Shown here: positions 1 through 8,409 of the stretch, in pieces
How positions within the stretch are numbered: position 1 is the first letter of the stretch
Layout: each line of letters opens with the position of its first letter
NCBI GenBank assembly: GCA_051251645.1
Contig: JBPOEY010000004.1
Span: 186,001-250,000 of the forward strand
DNA: 64,000 bases
Source of the DNA: Litorimonas sp051251645
GTDB lineage: Bacteria > Pseudomonadota > Alphaproteobacteria > Caulobacterales > Maricaulaceae
Direction: 5' to 3'
Made by a program: the position numbers and the translations under genes
Notes under the pieces: model-generated
The model's database searches: none
Told to the model about the DNA's origin: nothing
The model's input: only the letters and a program-made list of their open reading frames with translations

Positions 1-3000
1 TTCACTTCTCCATTTTCGTCGGAATCGCTAAGGGCGAGAAGGCGGATTTCGATCGTCTTGCCCCGGTCTATATCGACCGAGATTTCGCCGCCGGTTTTCA
101 TCCCGTAAAAGAAGACGGGCGTTGGCAGAACCCAGACAGGACCATAATCGCGCCGACGTCCCATATAATCCAAGAAGACCTTCGGATACATAAGATATCC
201 ATTTAAGTCTTCATCGGTGACTGGATGACCCTGCAGCTCTTTGCGCAGGCTCTTGCGCGTGGCTTCCAAGTCTACCGGAGCCAGCCGCTTGCCGGGTCTT
301 TCAGTATAGGGTTGCTCGCCTTTGAGGACTTTTTTCTGCAATGCTTCCGGCCAGCCGCCGGGGGGCTGGCCCAGATCACCGCGCATCATGTTGACGACGG
401 AGGCGGGGAAGGAAATGTCTTTGTCCGGATTCTCGACCTCTGCACGGCTCAGATTTTGCGTAACCATCATCAAGGCCATGTCGCCGACAACTTTTGATGA
501 AGGCGTTACCTTAACGATATCCCCGAACATTTGGTTCACTTCGGCATAGGTTTTCGCCACCTCCGGCCAGCGATCTCCCAACCCTAAACTGTCCGCTTGG
601 GCCCGCAGATTGGTGAACTGCCCGCCTGGCATTTCGTGCAGGTAGACTTCGGACGCAGGAAAACTGACACCTTTTTCGAAGGCCGCGTAATTTCCGCGAA
701 CGGCCTGCCAGTAACGCGACATTTCCCGAATGGCTTCGGGGTTGAGGCCCGTGTCGCGCTCTGTGTGACGCAGGGCTTCGACAATCGAGCCGAGGCAGGG
801 TTGTGACGTATTGCCTGAAAACGCGTCCATGGCCGCATCGACGGCGTCCACACCCGCATCGCAGGCGGCGAGAACCGTCGCGGCTGCCGCGCCGCTCGTG
901 TCATGCGTATGGAAGTGGACGGGCAGGCCGGTCTCGTCCTTGATGGCTTTGACCAAAAGACGCGCGGACGCTGGCTTTAACAGCCCCGCCATATCCTTAA
1001 GTCCCAGCACATGGATGCCGCAGTCTTTCAGATCGCTCGCCATTTTGACGTAGTAGTCCAAATCATATTTGGATTGCGCAGGATTTAGGATATCGCCCGT
1101 ATAGCAAATCGTGCCTTCGCAAACCCGGCCGGATTCGAGAACCGCATCAATCGCAACCCGCATATTCTCGACCCAGTTCAGGCTGTCGAATACGCGAAAG
1201 ACATCGACGCCGCTGTTTGCCGCCTGCGCGACAAAGCTCTGAACGATATTATCCGGATAGTTGGTGTAACCTACACCGTTAGAAGCACGTAGCAGCATCT
1301 GTGTCATAATATTCGGAATACGTGCGCGCAGTTCGCGCAGGCGTGTCCAAGGGTCTTCCTGTAGGAAGCGGTAAGCCACATCAAACGTCGCCCCGCCCCA
1401 ACATTCGATGGAAAACAGCTCTGGCAGATTGCAGGCGTAGGACTGAGCTACATTGATCATATCGGCAGTGCGCATCCGCGTCGCCAGCAGCGACTGATGC
1501 CCATCGCGCATGGTCGTGTCGGTAATGAGGACCTTCTTGGAATCGAGCATATATTGCGCGACAGCGTCCGGGCCTTTTGTGTCGAGGAGTGTCTTCGTGC
1601 CGGGCGGCGGGGACGGGCATTCGACAAGCGGCGGGTCGATGGAGAGCCGCAACGCCGGGCGATCCTTGCCTTTGGTTTCAGGATGCCCGTTGACCGTAAT
1701 GTCGGCGATGTAGGTGAGCAGCTTGGTCGCGCGGTTCTTGCGCTTGTCGAACTTGAACAGATCCGGCGTCTGGTCGATGAACTTGGTTGTATAGCTATTA
1801 TCCAAGAAGCTTGGATGTTTAAGCAAGTTCTCAACAAAAGCGATATTGGTGTTTACGCCGCGAATGCGAAATTCGCGCAGGCTGCGATCCATGCGCGCAA
1901 TCGCCAGTTCCGGCGTCGGTGCCCAAGCTGTCACTTTGACAAGCAGGCTATCATAATGGCGCGTAATGATGGCGCCGGCATAAGCTGTGCCGCCGTCGAG
2001 CCGGATGCCCATACCATTGGCTGTGCGATAAGCCGTGATGCGGCCGTAGTCCGGGATAAAATTATTCTGCGGGTCTTCTGTCGTGACGCGGCATTGCAGC
2101 GCATGACCGTTAAGGACAATACCGGATTGCGAGGCCATTCCCGTTGCACTCGCCAAAGGCTGGCCTTCCGCAATCAGGATTTGGGCGCGAACAATATCGA
2201 TGCCGGTGACTTCCTCAGTGACCGTATGTTCGACCTGAATACGCGGGTTCACCTCGATGAAGTAAAATTCCCCGCTCTTCATATCCATCAGGAATTCGAC
2301 GGTGCCGGCGTTCTGATAATTCACATGGGCGCATAACTTTTTGGCCATGTCGCAAAGGGCGGTGCGTTGGTCTTGTCTCAAATAGGGGGCGGGCGCGCGC
2401 TCGACCACTTTCTGGTTGCGCCGCTGGACCGAACAGTCGCGCTCCCAGAGGTGATAAATCTCGCCATGGCTGTCGCCGAGGATTTGTACTTCCACATGAC
2501 GGGCCTCCGTGATGAGCTTCTCGAGAAAGCCTTCGCCATTGCCAAATGCGGCTTCCGCTTCGCGGCGACCTTCCAGAACCTTCTGCTCAAGCTCGGCCTC
2601 ATTGTGGATCGGCCGCATCCCGCGGCCGCCGCCGCCCCAGCTCGCCTTCAGCATCAGCGGATAACCAACCTCTGCGGCCTGCTTGCGCATGACATCCATA
2701 TCGTCGCCCAGCACGTCCGTCGCGGGAACAACAGGGACGCCCGCCTCAACGGCGACTCTCCGCGCTGAGGCTTTGTCGCCCATTTGGCGCATCGTTTCGG
2801 CTTTCGGGCCAATGAAAACGATACTCGCCTCGGTGCAGGCATCGACGAAGTCCGGGTTTTCCGACAACAGCCCGTAGCCGGGGTGAATGGCGTCGGCCCC
2901 GCAATCCAGTGCAACGCGGATGATCTCTTCAATGCACAGATAGGCCTTGATCGGCCCCATCCCCTTGCCAATCAAGAAGGCCTCGTCCGCTTTGAAACGG

Positions 3001-3134
3001 TGCAGGCCCAGCCGATCCTCTTCGGCATAGACCGCTACAGTTTTTTTGCCCATCTCATTGGCCGCCCGCATTACGCGAATGGCAATCTCGCTGCGATTGG
3101 CGATGAGGATTTTCTTGATAGGGCGGATATTCAT
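1..3134 (-). CDS. pyc: Pyruvate carboxylase, C-terminus cut off by the window edge
   Basis: Cytoplasmic biotin enzyme that carboxylates pyruvate to oxaloacetate with ATP and bicarbonate. I read one uninterrupted frame from the ATG at 3134 to base 1, about 1044 codons; the family is about 1150 residues, so only the C-terminal biotin carrier domain should lie outside. Seen in order: biotin carboxylase domain with the ATP-grasp glycine-rich loop GGGGRGM near residue 165 and HLWERDCSVQRRNQ from about 226; carboxyltransferase domain beginning with GGATFDVA near 580; then the conserved linker domain ending in a basic and acidic stretch near 1020-1044. It lies 59 bp downstream of the dehydrogenase gene on the same strand and may be cotranscribed. 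This placement makes sense because the L-fucose pathway of this locus ends in pyruvate and lactate. The two-domain order distinguishes it from acetyl- or propionyl-CoA carboxylase alpha chains, which lack the carboxyltransferase part. Confidence 0.95.
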   Translation of the reverse strand, partial: MNIRPIKKILIANRSEIAIRVMRAANEMGKKTVAVYAEEDRLGLHRFKADEAFLIGKGMGPIKAYLCIEEIIRVALDCGADAIHPGYGLLSENPDFVDACTEASIVFIGPKAETMRQMGDKASARRVAVEAGVPVVPATDVLGDDMDVMRKQAAEVGYPLMLKASWGGGGRGMRPIHNEAELEQKVLEGRREAEAAFGNGEGFLEKLITEARHVEVQILGDSHGEIYHLWERDCSVQRRNQKVVERAPAPYLRQDQRTALCDMAKKLCAHVNYQNAGTVEFLMDMKSGEFYFIEVNPRIQVEHTVTEEVTGIDIVRAQILIAEGQPLASATGMASQSGIVLNGHALQCRVTTEDPQNNFIPDYGRITAYRTANGMGIRLDGGTAYAGAIITRHYDSLLVKVTAWAPTPELAIARMDRSLREFRIRGVNTNIAFVENLLKHPSFLDNSYTTKFIDQTPDLFKFDKRKNRATKLLTYIADITVNGHPETKGKDRPALRLSIDPPLVECPSPPPGTKTLLDTKGPDAVAQYMLDSKKVLITDTTMRDGHQSLLATRMRTADMINVAQSYACNLPELFSIECWGGATFDVAYRFLQEDPWTRLRELRARIPNIMTQMLLRASNGVGYTNYPDNIVQSFVAQAANSGVDVFRVFDSLNWVENMRVAIDAVLESGRVCEGTICYTGDILNPAQSKYDLDYYVKMASDLKDCGIHVLGLKDMAGLLKPASARLLVKAIKDETGLPVHFHTHDTSGAAAATVLAACDAGVDAVDAAMDAFSGNTSQPCLGSIVEALRHTERDTGLNPEAIREMSRYWQAVRGNYAAFEKGVSFPASEVYLHEMPGGQFTNLRAQADSLGLGDRWPEVAKTYAEVNQMFGDIVKVTPSSKVVGDMALMMVTQNLSRAEVENPDKDISFPASVVNMMRGDLGQPPGGWPEALQKKVLKGEQPYTERPGKRLAPVDLEATRKSLRKELQGHPVTDEDLNGYLMYPKVFLDYMGRRRDYGPVWVLPTPVFFYGMKTGGEISVDIDRGKTIEIRLLALSDSDENGEV

Positions 3135-3193
3135 TTCAGTCTTTTTGTGAGGTGGTCGGATATCCCACAATGGGCATAGGGTCGTCTAACCGT

Positions 3194-3970
3194 CTATACG
3201 TGCAATGTCGCAAAACCGCCATCAATTGGAAAATTAGCCCCTGTGATGAAAGCCGCTTCGTCGGAGCTTAAATAAACGACTAAGCTGGCAATTTCGTCAG
3301 CTTGTCCCATGCGGCCGATTGGCTGTGTCTGAGAGAGCTTCTCAAACATTTCGTCGCGGTTATCCGGGTAATTTTTATCCAGAAACGCGTCGACGAAGGG
3401 TGTGTGAACCCGCCCCGGCGCAATGCAATTACAGCGGATGCCGTCTTTGACATAATCGGCGGCGACCGAGTACGTCATCGTCAATACCGCACCCTTGCTC
3501 ATTGAATAGGCGAAACGATCCGGTATGCCGACGGTTGAAGCGATTGAGGCCATATTGACAATCACACCGTATTTTCTGTCCTTCATGGACGGGATGACCG
3601 CGAGGGTTGCGTTATAAACCCCCTTTACATTGACCGCATAAATGCGGTCCAAATCCGCTTCTTTCGTGTTCTCGATGGACCCGACATGGGCAATTCCCGC
3701 ATTATTGACGAGAATGTCGATTGGTGCTTTTTCAACCAGCTCCGTAAAAACGCGGCTAACCTCGGCATGATCCGCAATATCACAAGCGGCTGGCTCTGCG
3801 CTTCCTCCGCTCGCAATTATTTGTTTCGCGACAGACTTCGCAGCGTCGAGGTTCAGGTCTAAAACGATGACGTGGACGCCTTCTTGCGCAAGGCGAACAC
3901 AAACCCGCTCACCAATGCCGCTGCCGCCACCCGTAACGAGTGCTGTCTTTTGTTTGAGTTTGAGGTCCAA
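3194..3970 (-). CDS. SDR-family dehydrogenase, probable 2-keto-3-deoxy-L-fuconate 4-dehydrogenase
   Basis: Classical short-chain dehydrogenase of 258 residues. The NAD(P) loop TGGGSGIG is at 13-20, NNAG at 89-92, and the catalytic Ser142, Tyr155 and Lys159 are all present (AYSMSKG). The stretch RCNCIAPGRVHTPFVDAFL followed by KNYP resembles SDRs found in fucose and rhamnose gene clusters. In the known non-phosphorylative route this enzyme oxidises 2-keto-3-deoxy-L-fuconate to the 2,4-diketo acid, the substrate of the FAH-family hydrolase encoded at 44083. All other steps are encoded between 42.9 and 50.4 kb, and this would fill the only missing one. Specificity is inferred from context; a rhamnonate-pathway or generic sugar-acid SDR cannot be excluded. 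The ATG at 3970 is the only start that keeps the full Rossmann strand. Confidence 0.8.
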   Translation of the reverse strand: MDLKLKQKTALVTGGGSGIGERVCVRLAQEGVHVIVLDLNLDAAKSVAKQIIASGGSAEPAACDIADHAEVSRVFTELVEKAPIDILVNNAGIAHVGSIENTKEADLDRIYAVNVKGVYNATLAVIPSMKDRKYGVIVNMASIASTVGIPDRFAYSMSKGAVLTMTYSVAADYVKDGIRCNCIAPGRVHTPFVDAFLDKNYPDNRDEMFEKLSQTQPIGRMGQADEIASLVVYLSSDEAAFITGANFPIDGGFATLHV

Positions 3971-4506
3971 AATATTCTCCTAATTGACGACGCCGATGAT
4001 CTGAATTCCTATCTTGGTTCGCGCAAAGACGAGCCTTGTCGGCTCTTTTCAGTTCAAACTTCCAGTGTTCAGCCTAACTGCCCGTTTCTATCGCGTATAA
4101 TTGGTCTCGACGTTAACGCACCATTGTTTGAAATAAGAAACACTAGTTCGAATATGATTGACTGTAAAGCATTTCAAAGCTGGAATCTGCAAATACAGGC
4201 TTAGTTTTGATGACTTACCGATGAGCTCTAACCTCTCTGTCCAGACAGAGATTGTTGCCCCATTGATATTAGGAGCTAAAATGTATCCGGCCTGATAGAA
4301 TAGCAAGTGGGGTGGTTATAGGGGCGCTGCACGGACGTGAATCGCGGCGTCGTTTTAAACGGTCGTATCCTTCAATCCAGAAGGTGGAAACGAGCAGGAT
4401 ATTTCTAAGAACAGACCTGCATCTGTGCCATGATCGCTAACGACAGGCCGTTATGAGCCTACCATTGTTTCAGCGCGAAGAGGGATAGTCCCATTCCCGC
4501 AAAGCC
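3971..4506. other. Intergenic region upstream of the SDR gene
   Basis: 536 bases with no convincing gene. The short frames here have no recognisable domain and poor start contexts. It should hold the promoter of the SDR (and perhaps pyc) transcript. I see a perfect inverted repeat at 4234-4251, a CTAGTT at 4143-4148, and an AT-rich stretch around 4125-4138 (TTGTTTGAAATAAG) that only weakly resembles the motif found at other operon heads in this window. Confidence 0.5.
4234..4251. repeat. Perfect 8-bp inverted repeat, possible operator
   Basis: Arms TCTCTGTC and GACAGAGA separated by CA. The spacing is too tight for a terminator hairpin and no T-run follows, so a protein-binding palindrome is more likely. 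It lies about 265 bp upstream of the SDR start; the partner regulator is unknown. Confidence 0.35.
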
Positions 4507-4983
4507 TCACGATTCGCTAGAAGAGCCCTCTACATTGTCCACATCATCGGGAGCTGTTTCGTCGGCATCTTTATTCCATTTGAAGATTTTAGAAATTGTG
4601 CAGCGCTGAAGTCCGAGGCCTGTTCTATCATTATTGACGAACGGCGAATCCGATAAAATCAGTTTGTCGCCCCGAGAGAGGCAACTGGAACGGGAATCGA
4701 CGCCGATACCGAGCGCAAATTCAAGGTTCTGGCAGCCGCCAAGCACTTCGACGAGATATCGGTCTGAAACGCCCCTGGTGAGAACAACTGTATTGCGAGT
4801 CGTTTCGCCGAAACCGTCAATCGATCCACTAAAACAAACGTTATTGACCTCTTCTCCCAATCTGGCGTCATCGGCAAATTGTGCGGCTCCGCGAGGAGAT
4901 CTATCGTCGTCGAAGCTCGCGCAAGATACTGTTCCCGCAAACGGAATGCAGATGACGACTGAAATAAGGAGTGATCTTTGCAT
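4507..4983 (-). CDS. DUF6491-family lipoprotein
   Basis: 158-residue exported protein of unknown function. The N-terminus has a basic start, a hydrophobic stretch and a lipobox ending in VSC-A, so it is probably a lipoprotein. The mature part matches the DUF6491 layout: a CFSG-type beginning, a central GGCQNLEFALGIG segment, an SCLSRGD segment and a final RCxI-like TISKIFKW, with four spaced cysteines after the lipid cysteine. A longer frame begins at a TTG (5010), but the ATG at 4983 starts directly at the signal peptide, so I prefer it. It sits 78 bp after the efflux outer-membrane gene on the same strand and is likely its last cistron. A role in the pump is only suggested by position. Confidence 0.7.
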   Translation of the reverse strand: MQRSLLISVVICIPFAGTVSCASFDDDRSPRGAAQFADDARLGEEVNNVCFSGSIDGFGETTRNTVVLTRGVSDRYLVEVLGGCQNLEFALGIGVDSRSSCLSRGDKLILSDSPFVNNDRTGLGLQRCTISKIFKWNKDADETAPDDVDNVEGSSSES

Positions 4984-5061
4984 AGCTCTTTCTCTCTCTG
5001 AGATCGTCAAACAATACGATAGTTCATAACATTTTAGAGCTCGATGGGAAAGGGTAAGCCT

Positions 5062-6474
5062 TCAGTTGTCCGTGATCTCTGCGTTTACTCCCGTTCCGCC
5101 AAGCGCGAGATATAAGGCAATACGGGCCTCAATAATTTGCCTTTGCAGGGTGATTTCGGTGCGGTCAGCTTGGAAACTGCGTTGCCGGAATGTCAGGACG
5201 TCGAGAAGATCTATCGCGCCTTCCTTATATTGCACCTCCGCGAGCGCCAGCGTTTCGCGCGCCGCATTTGCGCCTTCTTGAACGTACTCTTGGCGTTCGT
5301 TAAGCGTATTAATCGCGTTCAGCGCATTCTCGACATCAAAATAAGCGTCCAGCGCCGCTTGGCCATAATTGGCGAGCGCTTGCCGTTGGCTGGCCGTTGC
5401 CGCGTCAATTCGAGCCTCCGTCAGTCCACCATCGAACAAATTATCTGCCAAGCGCGCGCCCAAGGAATAAGCGATGGACACGGGGTCTAAAATATCACCG
5501 ATATTCCCTGAACCCGTATCCAGTCCGCCGGATAGTGACAGACTTGGCCATCGATTTGCCTGAGCAACCCGCGTCGATTGAAATGCGCCGAGGACATCAT
5601 ATTCTGATGCAATAATATCTGGCCGGCGGCGTATCATCTCCTCTGGTGTTCCTGCGCCCAAAGTGTCCGTGAAGGTCGGCAAGGCGGCTGCAATGGCAAG
5701 GTCGCCGCTCGGATATTGGCCGATGAGAATTTGGAGCGCCTGCACCACGTCAACTCTAGCGGCCTTGGCGACAACAAGATTATCACGCGCGCCCGCCACG
5801 TCGGATTTGGCTAAAACCAATTCTCGGCTGGACGCAGCCCCTAGATCGTAGCGGATATTGACGATGCGCAAAGTTTCTTCTTGAGCCTGTAAAGTCTGCT
5901 CGGTGAGGGCGATTTGTAAGTCGGCTTCGATGCTGCGAATATAGGATCGGGCAATCGCCGCGATCAGGGCTTGGCGCGCATTTTCATAAGTCGCGCGTGT
6001 GCTAACCAAATCATAGCCGGAGGCCAGAACGCCCGCGCGTATTCCGCCCCACAAATCGGCCTCCCAGCTCGCTGACAAGCCGCCAGTGTAGCTATCGGAC
6101 AGATCATTACCTTCCAGCGCGCCGCCAGCGCGCGTGGAAAAATCGGCATTCAGGCTGGGGAGAAAGCTTGATCGGGACTGCCGCAACAAGGCTTGAGAGC
6201 GGGCCACACTTTCCGCGCTCGCGCGTAAGGATGGGTTATAGGCCAGCCCTTGCGTGATCAACGCGTCTAACCGCGGATCAATAAGGACAGTGGTCCAGTC
6301 AGCCGCGATCTTTTGGTCCATTTCGGTGCCAAAAACCCAGCTTGCGGGCGCATCCAGTGCGGCGCTTTCTTCGCTAACAGCAACCTCTCCCGAAGGACCT
6401 ATACCGAGTGAAGCACAGGCAGTGAGGTTGACCGTCAAGGCGAGCATGGCGATCAAAGGGATAGCTTTAGTCAT
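5062..6474 (-). CDS. Outer-membrane efflux lipoprotein (NodT/TolC family)
   Basis: About 470 residues with a lipoprotein signal (hydrophobic stretch then LTAC-A near residue 19) and the repeated long helical segments of the TolC/NodT fold. The central RRRPDI motif, typical of RND- and MacAB-associated outer-membrane factors, is visible in the middle. It should form the outer-membrane channel of the tripartite pump encoded by the three upstream genes. The ATG at 6474 overlaps the permease stop (ATGACTAA), indicating translational coupling; the longer frame to 6489 begins with TTG and is less likely. The transported substrate is unknown. Confidence 0.9.
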   Translation of the reverse strand: MTKAIPLIAMLALTVNLTACASLGIGPSGEVAVSEESAALDAPASWVFGTEMDQKIAADWTTVLIDPRLDALITQGLAYNPSLRASAESVARSQALLRQSRSSFLPSLNADFSTRAGGALEGNDLSDSYTGGLSASWEADLWGGIRAGVLASGYDLVSTRATYENARQALIAAIARSYIRSIEADLQIALTEQTLQAQEETLRIVNIRYDLGAASSRELVLAKSDVAGARDNLVVAKAARVDVVQALQILIGQYPSGDLAIAAALPTFTDTLGAGTPEEMIRRRPDIIASEYDVLGAFQSTRVAQANRWPSLSLSGGLDTGSGNIGDILDPVSIAYSLGARLADNLFDGGLTEARIDAATASQRQALANYGQAALDAYFDVENALNAINTLNERQEYVQEGANAARETLALAEVQYKEGAIDLLDVLTFRQRSFQADRTEITLQRQIIEARIALYLALGGTGVNAEITDN

Positions 6475-7696
6475 GACGGAGGGCCTCAATCGGGTTCAGG
6501 CGAGCGGCCCTTCGCGCTGGGAAGAACCCAAAGAACAGACCCACCAATACCGATGCCCCGATGGAGACAAGGGCAATGAACGGCGAAATATTGACCGGAA
6601 AATCCCCGAGCTTTGATGCCAGTTCGGCAGCGCCGATCCCGAGGGCGGACCCAATGATGCCGCCGATCAGGCAGAGACCCAAGGCTTCAAACAGAAATTG
6701 TCCCAAAATATCCTGACTACGCGCCCCAATCGCCATGCGCAGGCCAATTTCTTTTGTTCGCTCAGTGACCGACACGAGCATAATATTCATAACACCGACG
6801 CCGCCAACTATCAGTGAGACAGCGGCGGTAAAGGCCAGCAGGATGCCAAACGTCGCCTGCGTGCTGGATCGGGCGCGAATGAAATCTGCAATATTATAGA
6901 CCCGAAAGTCGTCATCCTTGCCGGGACGAATTTTGCGGATGACGCGCATGCGGGCTTCGAGCTCATCTTGCGCACGGGTCATATCGTATCCCGGCGTCAC
7001 GGAGACTTCGATATCTGATACATAGTTGGGGGTGGTTCTATGGCCTCCCAAAACGCGGTTGCGCGCCGTTTCAATTGGGATAACCACGACATCATCGCGG
7101 TCGCTGCCAAAGTTGGACTGCCCTTTTTTATCAAGAACGCCCACAATTGTTAGCGGCACATTATTGACACGTATTTTTTGCCCCAGTGGGTTTGATCCTT
7201 CGAACAGATTTTCAGCAATCGTGACCCCGATTACGGCAACGGCTTGACCGGATGAAATATCGATATCTTCCAGAATTCGGCCTTCGGACGCTTTCCAATC
7301 TTGGGAGATGAAAAAGTCGGCGTTCACGCCATAAATCCGTGTTGCCCAGTTGGTATCGCCCGCAACAACTGTCCCTGACCCATCAATGCGGCCCGACACA
7401 GCCAGAGCATAGGGTTCGGTGCGAAGTGCTTCGACGATAGAGTCGTTAAAGGGTGTGCGGCCACCCGCGCCACTGGACCGACCGCCGCGGCGGTCTGCGC
7501 CCGGACGAATAGATAGGTTATTCGCGCCGAGTGAGGAAATTTGCGCATCAACCTGACGCGCGGCCCCTTCGCCAATGGCCATCATCGCCATGACCGATGC
7601 GACTCCGATCATAATGCCCAACATTGTCAGGAAGCTGCGCAAGGGGTTGGCGAACAGAGCTTCTAATGCGGAACGAAAGGCGACACCATATTTCAT
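6467..7696 (-). CDS. MacB-type ABC transporter permease
   Basis: 409-residue inner-membrane protein with the MacB/FtsX architecture: one N-terminal membrane segment (around 15-40, containing MLGIMIGVASVMAM), a large periplasmic MacB_PCD domain to about residue 275, then three C-terminal membrane segments including the conserved VMNIMLVSVTERTKEIGLRM region. Mechanotransmission permeases of this type couple cytoplasmic ATP hydrolysis to export through an adaptor and TolC. The start overlaps the ATPase stop by four bases. Unlike E. coli MacB, the ATPase here is a separate polypeptide. The cargo cannot be read from the sequence. Confidence 0.92.
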   Translation of the reverse strand: MKYGVAFRSALEALFANPLRSFLTMLGIMIGVASVMAMMAIGEGAARQVDAQISSLGANNLSIRPGADRRGGRSSGAGGRTPFNDSIVEALRTEPYALAVSGRIDGSGTVVAGDTNWATRIYGVNADFFISQDWKASEGRILEDIDISSGQAVAVIGVTIAENLFEGSNPLGQKIRVNNVPLTIVGVLDKKGQSNFGSDRDDVVVIPIETARNRVLGGHRTTPNYVSDIEVSVTPGYDMTRAQDELEARMRVIRKIRPGKDDDFRVYNIADFIRARSSTQATFGILLAFTAAVSLIVGGVGVMNIMLVSVTERTKEIGLRMAIGARSQDILGQFLFEALGLCLIGGIIGSALGIGAAELASKLGDFPVNISPFIALVSIGASVLVGLFFGFFPARRAARLNPIEALRHD

Positions 7697-8400
7697 GATC
7701 CTGCCCTCTCATCGCGTTCGATTTGTCCGTCCCGAAAGTGAATGCGCCTTGTCGCATAGTCAGCGACCTCTTGCTCATGCGTTACAATTATGACTGTGAT
7801 GCCTTGGTTCGCCAAACCCGTGAGTAGATCCATAATGTCTTCCGACGTTTGGGTGTCGAGCGCCCCGGTAGGTTCATCGGCCAAAAGAATTGACGGCGAT
7901 CCAGCCAAAGCCCTGGCAATAGCGACACGTTGCTGCTGTCCGCCTGACAATTGCATTGGCCTATGATCCATACGATCGCCGAGCCCAACCATTTCCAAAC
8001 ATTCTGCGGCGCGCGCTTCGATATCGCCCATAGGCCTGCGTGAATAACGCATCGGCAGCTTCACATTCGTCAGCGCAGAGGAGCGTCCCAACAGGTTAAA
8101 CTGTTGGAAGATAAACCCGATCGTTTCATTGCGCAGGTCCGCTAAATCATTGGGTTTCATATCGGCGAGGTTTTTGCCCGTTATTTCCAGTATTCCTGAC
8201 GTTGGCACGTCGAGCGCGCCGATCAAATTCATAAGCGTTGACTTACCGGAGCCGGACGGTCCCATGATGGCAGTCATTTCTCCCTTTTTAAAAGTGAGGT
8301 TGACGCCGTTCAGCGCATGCACTTCTTGACTGCCCATGACGTAGGTTTTGGTGACGTCTCGGCAGGAGATAAGCGGAACTGACGTGGAGGTATCGATCAC
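7693..8400 (-). CDS. MacB/LolD-type ABC transporter ATPase
   Basis: 235-residue nucleotide-binding protein. Walker A GPSGSGKST is at 47-55, the Q-loop FQQFNLL follows, then the signature LSGGQQQR and Walker B ILLADEPTGALD. The length and the GALDVPTSG stretch after Walker A are typical of the MacB/LolD subclass. It sits between the membrane-fusion gene (10-bp gap) and the permease gene (4-bp overlap) and should energise that pump at the inner membrane. Lipoprotein-releasing (Lol) function is unlikely because the partner permease is MacB-like and an adaptor and outer-membrane factor are present. Confidence 0.93.
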   Translation of the reverse strand: MIDTSTSVPLISCRDVTKTYVMGSQEVHALNGVNLTFKKGEMTAIMGPSGSGKSTLMNLIGALDVPTSGILEITGKNLADMKPNDLADLRNETIGFIFQQFNLLGRSSALTNVKLPMRYSRRPMGDIEARAAECLEMVGLGDRMDHRPMQLSGGQQQRVAIARALAGSPSILLADEPTGALDTQTSEDIMDLLTGLANQGITVIIVTHEQEVADYATRRIHFRDGQIERDERAGS

Positions 8401-8409
8401 TGCACCGCT

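Noticed and set aside
1497..2336. 279-codon open frame on the plus strand
   Set aside because: It is fully antisense to the pyruvate carboxylase gene, whose conserved motifs are clear on the minus strand; no family recognised.
3872..4306. Two short open frames (plus 3872-4204, minus 4088-4306)
   Set aside because: No domain, no ribosome-binding site, and one overlaps the start of the SDR gene in antisense.
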